NCBI RefSeq assembly: GCF_002982135.1
Contig: NZ_CP019981.1
Location: 1,860,001-1,924,000, forward strand
DNA from: Pediococcus inopinatus
GTDB lineage: Bacteria; Bacillota; Bacilli; Lactobacillales; Lactobacillaceae
Direction: 5' to 3'
DNA: 64,000 nt
Positions 47,201 to 55,860 of this stretch are shown one piece after another. The translations under genes were made by a program, and so were the position numbers. Position 1 is the stretch's first letter. The number at the start of each line of letters is the position of its first letter. A model generated the notes under the pieces. The model did not search any database, was not told the DNA's origin, and saw only the letters and a list, made by a program, of their open reading frames with translations.

Positions 47201-47826
47201 ACCATATGGCTTAAATCCTGGGTAGCTAAGTATTCGCACAAAGCCTGCATAAGTGTGTTGCTGTCCACATAATTTCCAAGCATTTCTTCTTCAAACGCCG
47301 TATAAATAATGGACAGATCATGCATTTTAGCTGTTAAATCAACAGTAGAATTTTCATCCCCATTAACCTCATCCGTTAATTTGGCCAGATCTTCTGCTGA
47401 AATTCGCCCCTTCTGAAGTTCATCAAATTGGCTAGCTAACTGTTGGATAAATCCCGGCTGCGTTTGCTCCCCATTAAATACAGTTAACTCATCTTGATGT
47501 TCCAAGATAATGCGATCAATCAGCATCCCCACGCCTGCTTTGGATAAACGTGGCACTTGATAAATCGGTTCATTTTTCATAAAATACCAAGCTAACCGTG
47601 AAAACGAAAATACTTGTAGTTGACTTTGTGCATAGGTACTTTTATTCTCGCTATTTCGTTTTCGCAAAGTGTTTAAAACAGTTAATTCAGATTGAAATTT
47701 AATATGATTAGGAACAATATAATAAACTTGTGTTTGTAAACCCTTGCTTAAAACTTGATCCACTTGTTCAATCATGGTTTTCCGTTGATTACGACTGGCT
47801 TTCCCCAGAATAAATTTTAATGTCAT
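44230..47826 (-). CDS. addB: Helicase-nuclease subunit AddB (RexB)
   Basis: 1198 residues, RexB type of Lactobacillales. It begins LKFILGKASRNQ (degenerate P-loop region) and has a C-terminal nuclease (VRGKIDRIDEL...GIVDYKSS). It forms the AddAB complex with the downstream gene. It lacks the iron-sulfur cysteine set of Bacillus AddB as far as I can see, as usual for RexB. GAGGAGG-like box upstream. Confidence 0.94.
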   Translation of the reverse strand: MTLKFILGKASRNQRKTMIEQVDQVLSKGLQTQVYYIVPNHIKFQSELTVLNTLRKRNSENKSTYAQSQLQVFSFSRLAWYFMKNEPIYQVPRLSKAGVGMLIDRIILEHQDELTVFNGEQTQPGFIQQLASQFDELQKGRISAEDLAKLTDEVNGDENSTVDLTAKMHDLSIIYTAFEEEMLGNYVDSNTLMQALCEYLATQDLSHMVFFFESFSSLSAQEMKLVQVLVEKSQAVVVGLILDRPYYDQLPETNNLFYEAGKTYFQLYQFSQKNHFQVQTDSYAQETRVTPDLNQLETFWLKATNLESTETTVLANPEAIQFFRADSRQTEIEQVARKIRQAVAADPQVHYHDFSILTRHLDTYATVLDPIFDEYEIPRFNDLQISMKDHPFVSLIDALFAVKDHYYRYQDVMRLLKTELLIPKVNDQPMSTEAFRQAKDLTENLVLKNGYEGGRWLQKEDWQYLRFNSSDFGTQTDHDLAITKQVNLIRNYIRHVLPPFFKALDNAKTGKEGVTVLYQFLVDQGVADQLKNWRDVAVERGDLSKAAQPEQTWQTFCDMLDEYVAILGDREFTIDNFSALLKAGFEGASYSLIPSTLDQVMISETGMAQMNDRKYTFIIGATDAVMPEQFNDQGILTDDDCDKLQDRLTDDQFFASNNNEQAHFERYLNYVAFLSGCERLTLSYASKDGDGGEQHVSPYVKEVQNHFQIKDSQVKKYFDRPTVDEPKIHKFLGSKRSTLTHLLQVSRDSKSIQKMVKPHWQYVYRVLKNDQQLGDLTSRVFESLTYKNEPVKLYPEIVQDLYGDTINTSISKLEEFYQNEYAYFLKYGLKLQERDVFELSPASTGEYFHMALDHFVKLIRQEKLDIGRLSGSELDNLLNEVVKQVKKQPQFEILNSSNRMHYINDQLNETIKQMLKIFILQSAGSKMRPIQTEVLFGHVGSEVGLQSLDFDVSPAHKVRVRGKIDRIDELDLTSESGHSQKYFGIVDYKSSEHDFNFRDVYYGLAMQMLTYIDALKRNINLIDQNDDSPLLSGALYMHLQNPAVNVNKLADTDEETIQKELLKQTKYKGIILSDEDLLENLDVNLDSGSSLIYPFKKTKAGKYSSYGNHIVTQEELTRLIDHAEKKIVEASKKIFAGELKLNPARWPDTHTALQYSPYKAIMQFDEMLPENNYHKLENLSGKEVLEKLKEERDNHGKN

Positions 47827-47901
47827 GAGAACCTCCTCTTTTAATAAATACGCACATACGTTCGATACTCACTTTTATTATACCGATTTTCTATTCTTTT
47901 T

Positions 47902-48474
47902 TCAGCCACAAATTCCAATTGATTGATTAACCAAATCATCCGTTAAAACTGCTTTTATTATCACTTGTGCCACCGCCACAGCACTAACGTTTTTGGCTGT
48001 CTGCATTGGCTGGCCTTCTTTAATTAATTGATATTGCTGATTAGCTGTTTCCTCGATATTGGTGGGTCGTAAAATTGTATAGGGAATTTCTGATTCATCC
48101 ACTAACTTTCCAGCATATTGTTGTTGCTTGATAAATTCAGGCTGATTTTTTGCCACTACCTGAATTTTATCCAGCGGATATTCATCATCAACTCCAGCAA
48201 CAGATCGAAAAATTATGCGTTCTAATTTTATTGATTGCATCTCAATTGCATCCATAACCGCATCTAGCATGTAATCCGCATCCCAGCCTACTGTGTTAAT
48301 CACCAAAATATCGGCTGATTGAAGTTTTGGTGCTAGTTGATCTGCTGATTCAAAATCAACTTTGTCATTATCAATGAATGTAAATTTAAGTTCAGAATTT
48401 GTAACATCTTGACTCTGCTTTAGTAAAACCTGCCCCACCTGATTATTTGTGCCCATCACTAAAATATTCTTCAT
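47902..48474 (-). CDS. NAD(P)-binding NmrA/SDR-like protein
   Basis: 190 residues with GTNNQVGQ as dinucleotide loop (one Gly missing from the usual GxxGxxG) and FRSVAGVDDE, YTILRPTNIE. A compact member of the same family as 24896 and 38779. Function unknown. Divergent from the aminotransferase gene at 48578. Confidence 0.8.
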   Translation of the reverse strand: MKNILVMGTNNQVGQVLLKQSQDVTNSELKFTFIDNDKVDFESADQLAPKLQSADILVINTVGWDADYMLDAVMDAIEMQSIKLERIIFRSVAGVDDEYPLDKIQVVAKNQPEFIKQQQYAGKLVDESEIPYTILRPTNIEETANQQYQLIKEGQPMQTAKNVSAVAVAQVIIKAVLTDDLVNQSIGICG

Positions 48475-48577
48475 ACTTTTCTCCCTACATTTTATTCATA
48501 CTTTCATTATAAAACGAACGGACAGAAATTGCTGTGCTATAATCAATGCAACTTTATTTACATAGGATGTGTTTAGC

Positions 48578-49870
48578 GTGACTCAACAAAAAAATCCAAA
48601 ACGACAGCGATTAATTGCCATGGATCATCAATATGTTGCCCCAGCCGGACGAGTATCAAAATTTGACCTTGTTGTAGACCATGGCCTAGGAGCAAAAATT
48701 TGGGACGTCGACGGTAATGCCTATATTGATTTCTTAGCAAGTGCTTCAGCAGTAAATGTTGGTCACGGCAACGCAAAAGTTGTGGCCGCCATTCATCAAC
48801 AAACTGATAAATTAATTCACTATATTTCTGGTTACTTTTATCACGGACCTGCCATCAAACTAGCCAAACGATTAGCTCTTTTGGCTCCCGGTAAAACACC
48901 CAAAAAAGTTTCATTTAGTACTTCTGGTTCAGAAGCTGCAGAAGCGGTTGTAAAATTTGCCCGTAGCTATACCAAAAGGTCTGTTATTTTAACTTTTCAA
49001 AATTCATGGCATGGAACAACTTTGGGAGCTGCGAGTTTGTCCGCTATCGATGGAAATATGCATCGTGATATTGGGCCTTTGATTCCTGATATCCATCATC
49101 TGCCTTTTCCAGATCCAAACAAACGTTTTCCTGGTGAATCTATAACAGATTTCTCCTCTAGATATTTGAAAGACTTCACAGATTTGTTTGAACACGATAT
49201 TCCAGCAGATCAAGTAGCTGCCATCCTGATTGAGCCCATTCAAGGCGACGCTGGCATCATTATGCCACCTAACTCATACATGCAAGGATTATATCAGCTT
49301 TGTCATGAAAATGGCATCCTGTTTTGCACAGATGAAATTAACCAAGGGTTTGGAAGAAGCGGTAAGTTATGGTCGATTGATCATTTTAATTTAGAACCAG
49401 ATTTAATGGCTGTGGGAAAGTCTTTAGCTTCAGGAATGCCCCTTTCAGCCATTATCGGCAAAGCGCCTATTATGGACACTTTAGCCTCTCCAGCTAATGC
49501 CACTACCACCGCTGCAAATCCGATTTGTTGTGCAGCTGCTTTAGCTACAATTGACGAACTGGAAGCTCTTCATTTAACTGAACGATCCGACGAATTAGGA
49601 AAATTTTCTAAAACACAATTCTTGAACTTACAAAAAGATTTTCCTGTGATTAAGCAGGTTCGCATGGTAGGTTTAAATGGCGGAATCGAATTTGAAGAAT
49701 CACAGACAAAACTAGTTACTGATCTTTGCAATTATTGTTTCGAACACGGTCTGATAATCATTTCCACAATGGACCACATCCTGCGCTTTCAACCACCTTT
49801 AGTTATCACAAAAGATGAGCTAACTCAAGGAATCAATATCATTCGCGAAGGCTTACTGAAGCTAACTTAA
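48578..49870 (+). CDS. Class III PLP aminotransferase, isoleucine 2-epimerase-like
   Basis: About 430 residues of fold type I. PLP lysine in MAVGKSLASGMPLSA; LIEPIQGDAGII and DEINQGFGRSG are class III motifs. DVDGNAYIDFLASASAVNVGH and HILRFQPPLVI closely resemble the isoleucine 2-epimerase of Lentilactobacillus buchneri as I recall it. It may racemise branched-chain amino acids rather than transaminate. Start is GTG; AGGA is 10 bases from the GTG at 48578, and a further in-frame GTG lies at 48569. TGCTATAAT upstream is a good extended -10. Confidence 0.82.
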   Translation: MTQQKNPKRQRLIAMDHQYVAPAGRVSKFDLVVDHGLGAKIWDVDGNAYIDFLASASAVNVGHGNAKVVAAIHQQTDKLIHYISGYFYHGPAIKLAKRLALLAPGKTPKKVSFSTSGSEAAEAVVKFARSYTKRSVILTFQNSWHGTTLGAASLSAIDGNMHRDIGPLIPDIHHLPFPDPNKRFPGESITDFSSRYLKDFTDLFEHDIPADQVAAILIEPIQGDAGIIMPPNSYMQGLYQLCHENGILFCTDEINQGFGRSGKLWSIDHFNLEPDLMAVGKSLASGMPLSAIIGKAPIMDTLASPANATTTAANPICCAAALATIDELEALHLTERSDELGKFSKTQFLNLQKDFPVIKQVRMVGLNGGIEFEESQTKLVTDLCNYCFEHGLIIISTMDHILRFQPPLVITKDELTQGINIIREGLLKLT

Positions 49871-49999
49871 TTCAGTTTCACAAGTTGATTAAATTAACTT
49901 AAATTAATGTGAAAGCGACATTGTTTTAGTTGTCTAACCGTCTTTGCTGTTGTGAACTTAAATTGCGTGTGTTAAACTTATCTCCACAGAATTTAATAG

Positions 50000-50079
50000 C
50001 ACTTACCTGTATAATGTCATAATATGGTTGATAAGTTTCTACCCGACACCTCAAATGTTGGACTATGGGCGAATAGTGT
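50000..50079 (+). ncRNA. Purine riboswitch aptamer, guanine/xanthine class
   Basis: Conserved core: TATAAT, ATATGG loop, GTTTCTACC, AAATGT and GGACTATG. The pyrimidine that pairs with the ligand (C at 50063 in GGACTATG) is C, the guanine-class base, not U. It precedes a nucleobase permease and an intrinsic terminator. Confidence 0.9.
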
Positions 50080-50130
50080 TTTAGATAGATGCTTATTTTG
50101 GCTATCTCTAACAATAGACGACTGACTTAT

Positions 50131-50163
50131 ACGGGCCACAACAGGAATGTTGTGACCCGTTTT
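50131..50163 (+). terminator. Riboswitch-controlled terminator
   Basis: ACGGG-CACAACA / TGTTGTG-CCCGT hairpin followed by TTTTA. It is the expression platform of the purine riboswitch; ligand binding should favour it and shut off the permease. Confidence 0.82.
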
Positions 50164-50219
50164 ACGTTTCCATACATGATAAATTATGCATCCCTAAGTG
50201 ATTAGAAAGGGAAAATTTT

Positions 50220-51554
50220 ATGAAGTCTATTGAAGCAAGTTCCAAGTTACCAACACAACCTATCTCGCATCCCAAAGCGGCTTTACTGGGTCTGCAGCAT
50301 CTCTTAGCTATGTACTCTGGAGATGTGCTTGTCCCTTTGTTAATTGGTGGTTATCTCCACTTTACGGCTGCTCAAATGACCTATTTAGTTTCCATTGATA
50401 TTTTCATGTGTGGTATCGCGACACTGCTGCAACTAAAGAAAACTGCCTTAACCGGGATCGGGCTTCCCGTTGTCCTAGGCTGTGCAGTTCAAGCTGTACA
50501 GCCACTTGAAAATATTGGTGGTGCCTTAGGGATTGGTGCTATGTATGGGGCTATTATCTGTGCTGGTATTTTTGTTTTCCTAATTAGTGGGCTTTTCTCC
50601 AAAATCAAGAATCTCTTTCCGCCCGTCGTAACCGGATCGCTAATTACAATTATTGGTTTTACTTTGATCCCTGTCGCCTTTCAGAACTTGGGTGGTGGAA
50701 ATATATCTTCCAAATCCTTTGGTGATCCTAAAAGCCTAATTGTGGGCTTCACCACCGTCGTCATTATTGTTGTTATCAACATTTTTGGCAAAGGATTCAT
50801 GCATTCAATTGCAATTCTTATTGGAATTTTAGCTGGGACCTTTCTGGCAGGAGCCTTGGGAATGGTTTCCTTATCGGCTGTGTCTCAAGCCAGTTGGTTT
50901 CATCTTCCTCAACCATTTTATTTCGGAACTCCCACCTTCCATGCCTCTGCGATTATTACGATGATCATGGTGTCCTTAACAACCATGATTGAATCCACCG
51001 GGGTTTTCTTCGCATTGAGCGACTTGACCGGTAAGAAGCTTGAAGCAGACGACTTAAAACGTGGATACCGCGCAGAAGGTATTGCAGCTATTTTAGGTGG
51101 TATATTCAACACTTTCCCTTATTCAACCTTCTCTGAAAACGTTGGTGTTTTACAACTATCCGGTGTTAAAACTCGTAAACCAATTTATTATTCCGCATTT
51201 TTCTTGATTCTCCTTGGTCTTTTACCAAAGGCCGGCGCAATCGCCACAATCATTCCAGACCCAGTTTTAGGTGGGGCAATGATCGTTATGTTTGGAATTG
51301 TCGGTGCTCAAGGTGTAAAAATCCTCCAGCAAGTTGATTTTTCAAAAGATAAAAATATTTTAATTACGTCACTTTCGATCGGGATGGGCTTAGGTGTGAC
51401 CGTTTATCCTCAAATTTTCCAATTTCTACCAACAGCAGCTCGCATGCTGTTAACTAATGGAATTGTGGTTGCCAGTGTCGTTGCGGTGGTTCTTAACTTA
51501 TGTTTCAACGGTACCCATGGCGATTCGCAAACTGAAGTTCAGAAAGCAAAATAA
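50220..51554 (+). CDS. pbuX: NCS2-family purine (xanthine) permease
   Basis: 444 residues with about 12 to 14 helices. LGLQHLLAMYSGDVLVPLLIG and NTFPYSTFSENVG are hallmarks of the xanthine/uracil permease family. The guanine-class riboswitch upstream supports xanthine or guanine uptake. No xpt gene neighbours it here. AAAGGGA precedes the start. Confidence 0.93.
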   Translation: MKSIEASSKLPTQPISHPKAALLGLQHLLAMYSGDVLVPLLIGGYLHFTAAQMTYLVSIDIFMCGIATLLQLKKTALTGIGLPVVLGCAVQAVQPLENIGGALGIGAMYGAIICAGIFVFLISGLFSKIKNLFPPVVTGSLITIIGFTLIPVAFQNLGGGNISSKSFGDPKSLIVGFTTVVIIVVINIFGKGFMHSIAILIGILAGTFLAGALGMVSLSAVSQASWFHLPQPFYFGTPTFHASAIITMIMVSLTTMIESTGVFFALSDLTGKKLEADDLKRGYRAEGIAAILGGIFNTFPYSTFSENVGVLQLSGVKTRKPIYYSAFFLILLGLLPKAGAIATIIPDPVLGGAMIVMFGIVGAQGVKILQQVDFSKDKNILITSLSIGMGLGVTVYPQIFQFLPTAARMLLTNGIVVASVVAVVLNLCFNGTHGDSQTEVQKAK

Positions 51555-51569
51555 AAAACTGTACTCAAA

Positions 51570-51613
51570 AAGGTGTCCAACAATCCTGATCAATAGGGAT
51601 TGCTGGACACCTT
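51570..51613. terminator. Bidirectional terminator between pbuX and luxS
   Basis: AAGGTGTCCAACAATCC pairs with GGATTGCTGGACACCTT (one mismatch), 10-base loop, A/T-rich on both sides. Confidence 0.9.
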
Positions 51614-51631
51614 ATTTAATTAAATTAAATT

Positions 51632-52105
51632 TTAAACAACCTGACGGTCAAATGGATCTTTACTAATACCTTTTTCAAGAATAGCTTTTGACCACTCTTT
51701 AGCTGAGAACAATGAATGATCACGGTAGTTACCGCAACTATACTTATCTGTCCCCTGAACATCTTTCCACTCAATCTTGTTGGCAATGTCATCTAAAGCA
51801 CCCTTTAAGGCAATGGCAACTTCTTCAGTTGAATGCTCACCCCAAGTGATCAAATGAAAACCAGTCCGACAACCAAATGGTGAGCAATCGATGACGCCAT
51901 CCAAACGGTCACGTAGTAAGCCTGCTAACAAATGTTCAATTGTATGTAATCCTGCAGTTGGAATTGCATTTTCATTAGGCTGAACTAAACGTAAGTCATA
52001 GTTAGAAATTTTGTCGCCTTTAGCACCATTTTCTACAGTGATTAAACGAACATATGGAGCTTTTACCTTTGTGTGGTCCAATGTGAAACTTTCAACTTTT
52101 GCCAT
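51632..52105 (-). CDS. luxS: S-ribosylhomocysteine lyase
   Basis: 157 residues. Metal-binding HTIEHLLAG and the Cys of SPFGCRTGF are present, as are [11 protein letters not shown] and ITWGEHS. It splits S-ribosylhomocysteine to homocysteine and the AI-2 precursor. It is the last gene of a methionine-uptake operon: 55 bp after metQ and with no terminator in between. GGAGAAG precedes the ATG. Confidence 0.97.
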   Translation of the reverse strand: MAKVESFTLDHTKVKAPYVRLITVENGAKGDKISNYDLRLVQPNENAIPTAGLHTIEHLLAGLLRDRLDGVIDCSPFGCRTGFHLITWGEHSTEEVAIALKGALDDIANKIEWKDVQGTDKYSCGNYRDHSLFSAKEWSKAILEKGISKDPFDRQVV

Positions 52106-52160
52106 TATATATCTTCTCCTTGTCTTTTCTGCTTCATGTCTATTCTACATCCACAAGTAC

Positions 52161-53012
52161 TTATTTCAAGTATGAAATTGGTTTTTGAACTTCAATCTTA
52201 GTTCCATAGTACTTATCTTTAATATAACGCTGAATTGCTTTTTTGTGATATAACTTTACCAATTGTTTGTATTTAGCGTTGGATGCATGCTTCTTTGTGG
52301 TTGCTAAAATATTAATATCGGCACGTGTGCTTTGATTGATTTCTTCATGAAAAATGGAATCCTTTAAAACATGCAAATGTCCCTCTAACGCGACAGTATT
52401 AGAAATTAAGACCGCGTCTACATCTTTCAACACCCGAGGCCCAGTCGTGTCGTCTATTTCTTTAAATTTCAAATGACGAGGATTTTTTGTAATATCACTC
52501 ACATTTCCTAACGCACCAAAATTAGCCTTGAGTTTGATCAGCCCAGCCGTTTGCAATAATAACAAATCTCTCGCCGTGTTGGCCGGATTATTCGCGATCG
52601 CAATCGTGGCACCGTCTGGAATCTCAGAAATTTTGTGATACTTTTTCGAATAAATTCCCATTGGCTCTAAATACGTCGTCCCTAAAGCACGTAATTGTTG
52701 TTTTGGATGCTGTTTATTATATGCTTCATAGTAAGAATACGATTGAAACGCATTGACATCAATGTTTCCTTGCGCCGTGCCGTTATTCAACTGTACACCA
52801 TCAGTTACTTGCTGAACCTTTATCGTCAATCCCGCCTCTTTAGCATCCTTACTTTTAGCAATATGTTTCCAAATATCATAATCCGATCCCATCGAGCCCA
52901 CAGTAATTGTAGTTGTTGTCGCCTTGGCCGAATGACTAATTTGGTGAACACCCACTACGATCGCCACTAGTACAACAATAACACCTAAAATCCACCAAAC
53001 ACTTTTTCGCAT
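52161..53012 (-). CDS. metQ: Methionine ABC transporter substrate-binding protein
   Basis: 283 residues of the NlpA/MetQ family (TVGSMGSDYDIWKHI; NAFQSYSYYEAYN; IANNPANTARDLLLLQ). Unusually, the N-terminus is a plain hydrophobic anchor (WWILGVIVVLVAIVVGV) with no lipobox cysteine. It would remain tethered to the membrane rather than lipidated. Lies 98 bp after metI. Confidence 0.92.
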   Translation of the reverse strand: MRKSVWWILGVIVVLVAIVVGVHQISHSAKATTTTITVGSMGSDYDIWKHIAKSKDAKEAGLTIKVQQVTDGVQLNNGTAQGNIDVNAFQSYSYYEAYNKQHPKQQLRALGTTYLEPMGIYSKKYHKISEIPDGATIAIANNPANTARDLLLLQTAGLIKLKANFGALGNVSDITKNPRHLKFKEIDDTTGPRVLKDVDAVLISNTVALEGHLHVLKDSIFHEEINQSTRADINILATTKKHASNAKYKQLVKLYHKKAIQRYIKDKYYGTKIEVQKPISYLK

Positions 53013-53110
53013 ATCTCTTTCTCCTCCGTGTGTTTACTTTATAAAACGAACCCAACACATTCGAATTTTTCCTCCAGCACTACTTTTGAACTTCAATTAA
53101 GCTCATCTCC

Positions 53111-53779
53111 TTAATGCTCCAGATGTTTAGCTAACCAATCACCCGCAAACTGTACGATAAACACCATCACCAGAATAATAATCATGGCAACAATAGTAAC
53201 GTCATTTTCGAAACGGGCATAGCCGATACTAATCGCAATATCGCCTAGTCCACCTGAGCCAATCGCTCCAGCCATCGTGGTTAATCCAATCAAACTAATA
53301 ATTGTTACGACTGAAACTCGGATAATATCCGGAAGTCCTTCACGTAAATATACGCGAAAAATAATTTCGCTTGGACTCGATCCCGAGGCTTCTGCCGCTT
53401 CAACAACCCCTGGATCAATTTCTGTCAAAGCATTTTGAATCTGGCGGGCGTAAAACGGAAAAATTCCAATAATTAGCGGGACTAACGCGGCTGTTGTGCC
53501 AATCGTTGTTCCCACTAAGTACCTTGTGAATGGGGCTATGACGGCTAATAAAATAATAAATGGAATTGATCTTAAAATATTAACAACTTTATCTAATAAT
53601 CCGTATAAAAAGCTATCTTCCAAAATCCCACCTGGCTGACTAGCAATTAGGAAAACACCCGTTGCCAAACCAAAGATTCCTGCCACAACAGACGAAATCA
53701 GCGTCATGTAAATTGTCTGCCAGGTTGCTTGAGCAAACTCAGATTGCATATGAATAACGTTCGGTAACAAATTTGCCAT
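53111..53779 (-). CDS. metI: Methionine ABC transporter permease
   Basis: 222 residues, five helices, MetI signature EAAEASGSSPSEIIFRVYLREGLPDI with the EAA loop that docks on MetN. Its ATG overlaps the metN stop codon by one base, so translation is coupled. Confidence 0.95.
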   Translation of the reverse strand: MANLLPNVIHMQSEFAQATWQTIYMTLISSVVAGIFGLATGVFLIASQPGGILEDSFLYGLLDKVVNILRSIPFIILLAVIAPFTRYLVGTTIGTTAALVPLIIGIFPFYARQIQNALTEIDPGVVEAAEASGSSPSEIIFRVYLREGLPDIIRVSVVTIISLIGLTTMAGAIGSGGLGDIAISIGYARFENDVTIVAMIIILVMVFIVQFAGDWLAKHLEH

Positions 53780-54846
53780 TAGCCGGTCACCTCACTTTCT
53801 GTTACGTTATTTAATAATTTCACCCGAACTTGATTAGCCTTCAAAAAACTAATCGCATTTCCAATATTCGCCTGATCTCCAGCTAATACTAAAATCATAA
53901 AACCAAGGGTCTCACTATGCAGCTGCTCAACGTTTGCAAACAAAATGTTTCCATCCACATTGAACCGTTTGGCTAAACTTGAGATAATCGGCTCTTCGGT
54001 AGATTTCCCAATGAAGTTCAATTGAACTAACTGTTGTTCCGACGTAAGTTGATGAAATTTGGGATTTTCGGTCACCTTTTGAACAGCCGGGCCTACGTTG
54101 GTTGCAATATTTATAAACTCTTGCGTCAAACGATTTTTGGGAGCTGAGAAAATGTCTTCAATCGGGCCACGTTCAACAATTTGACCCTTTTGCATGACTG
54201 CCACATGGTTACAAATTTCCTTAACAGCTTGCATTTCGTGCGTAATCAAGACGATGGTCAACCCCAGTTTTTGGTTAAAACTTTTTAACAAGTTCAAAAT
54301 TGAGAGCGTCGTTTTGGGGTCCAGAGCGCTAGTCGCTTCATCGCTAATCAAAATATCGGGATCATTAGCTAGAGCCCGGGCAATCGCAACCCGTTGCTTT
54401 TGGCCACCAGATAATTGACGGGGATAATCATTTTTACGTTGATCTAAACCAACTAGTCGCAATAGCTCAGTAGCTTTTTTTTGACGTTCAGTTTTTGAAA
54501 GCTTGGTTTTAAGCAAAGGATACTCAACATTTCCAAGAATTGTCCGAGACTTCATTAAATTAAAGTGTTGAAAAATCATCCCAATTTTAGTTCGAGCTTG
54601 TCGCAACTGTTCTGGTTTTAAAGCTAGCAAATCTTGATTATTCACACTAACTTTTCCTGACGTTGGCGGCTGTAAAAGGTTTATCACGCGAACAAGGGTA
54701 CTTTTTCCCGCGCCTGAATAACCCACGATTCCATATATGTCGCCCTTTTCAACTTGCAAATCAACATCGGTTACTGCTTTTACTTGATTTTCTCCGTCTT
54801 TAAAATCAACCGTTATATTATTTAAATCAATGATATTTTGAGTCAT
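53779..54846 (-). CDS. metN: Methionine ABC transporter ATPase
   Basis: 355 residues. Walker A GYSGAGKST, signature LSGGQKQR, Walker B ILISDEATSALD, and a C-terminal NIL/ACT-like regulatory domain (about 265-355) that senses methionine. First gene of metN-metI-metQ-luxS, controlled by the Met T-box at 54864. Confidence 0.96.
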   Translation of the reverse strand: MTQNIIDLNNITVDFKDGENQVKAVTDVDLQVEKGDIYGIVGYSGAGKSTLVRVINLLQPPTSGKVSVNNQDLLALKPEQLRQARTKIGMIFQHFNLMKSRTILGNVEYPLLKTKLSKTERQKKATELLRLVGLDQRKNDYPRQLSGGQKQRVAIARALANDPDILISDEATSALDPKTTLSILNLLKSFNQKLGLTIVLITHEMQAVKEICNHVAVMQKGQIVERGPIEDIFSAPKNRLTQEFINIATNVGPAVQKVTENPKFHQLTSEQQLVQLNFIGKSTEEPIISSLAKRFNVDGNILFANVEQLHSETLGFMILVLAGDQANIGNAISFLKANQVRVKLLNNVTESEVTG

Positions 54847-54863
54847 CCAATCACCTTCTCTTT

Positions 54864-55140
54864 AGAATAAAAAAAGTTTCCGCCCTAAATCTTCAAATTA
54901 AAGATTAGGGACGAAAACTTCGCGTTACCACCCATATTTATGTTGCTCTCACGAACAACACCTCATCGACACGTTAAAATATGTCTGGGATTATATCGTA
55001 TCCTCACGTATTTAAAGCTTGCACCTTAAATATTAGCTCTGAGCTCATCTTCAATCCGACAACTGATTCCTTTTCACCAAACGGAATTCTCTAAACAGTC
55101 TAGGGATTTACTCTTCTCGTCTTTGCATCGTTATTTAATA
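54864..55140 (-). ncRNA. T-box leader with ATG (Met) specifier
   Basis: The minus strand has the AGTA box, the stem I loop (GGTGAAAAGG), the T-box core TGGGTGGTAACGCG and a terminator (arms around AAGTTTTCGTCCC / GGGCGGAAACTT, then TTTTTTT). The specifier position GAA-G-ATG (ATG at 55048-55046) reads Met, matching the methionine transporter downstream. Uncharged tRNA-Met should turn the operon on. Confidence 0.92.
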
Positions 55141-55260
55141 ATTGAATTCATTTTATCATCAAAATTTAATAAGTCAAGTTATCTATGAAACTGCGATATA
55201 ATAGATTTAATTAAATATCGCAGGTAGAAATACCCTAACGACTTTTCGGAGGTTAAAAAT

Positions 55261-55836
55261 ATGCAGCAAACATTAGATGATTTTATCTGCACCTGGGTTA
55301 AAAATGGGGGTGCTGAAATCAAAGCTTATCACAAAAATGAGTGGTGTCGTCCATCTCATGATGACCAATACATTTTTGAAATGATGAGTTTAGAAATTTT
55401 TCAAGCTGGGTTAGACTGGGAACTTGTTTTAAAAAAAAGACCAGCTTTTCAAAAAGCTTTTCATAATTTTGATATTAAGCAAGTTGCTGCCATGCCCACT
55501 ACTGACATCGAGAGTCTCTTAACTGACGCATCAATTATTCGTAATCGTTTAAAACTGCAAGATACCATGACAAATGCGCAGTCGTTCTTAAAAATTCAGG
55601 CCGAATTTGGAAGCTTTGATCAGTATATTTGGCAATTTGTGAATAATCGCCAAGTTAATAACCATATTCGCATTCCTGCAGAAATTCACGCAAAAACACC
55701 ACTTTCAGAAAAGATTTCTAAAGATTTGAAACAACATGGTTTTAAATTTATGGGACCAACCATTACCTATTCGTTTATGCAGGCAATTGGACTCGTAAAT
55801 GATCATGAAATTAGTTGCATGGACAATCCTGGTTAA
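55261..55836 (+). CDS. tag: DNA-3-methyladenine glycosylase I
   Basis: 191 residues. EMMSLEIFQAGLDWELVLKKRPAFQKAF is typical of Tag, and zinc ligands are Cys10 (ICTW), His in AYHKNEW and NDHEISC. It removes 3-methyladenine from alkylated DNA. GGAGG precedes the ATG by 8. The next gene lies 24 bp after its stop. Confidence 0.93.
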   Translation: MQQTLDDFICTWVKNGGAEIKAYHKNEWCRPSHDDQYIFEMMSLEIFQAGLDWELVLKKRPAFQKAFHNFDIKQVAAMPTTDIESLLTDASIIRNRLKLQDTMTNAQSFLKIQAEFGSFDQYIWQFVNNRQVNNHIRIPAEIHAKTPLSEKISKDLKQHGFKFMGPTITYSFMQAIGLVNDHEISCMDNPG

Positions 55837-55860
55837 TTTAATCGAGAAAGGATACTTGTT

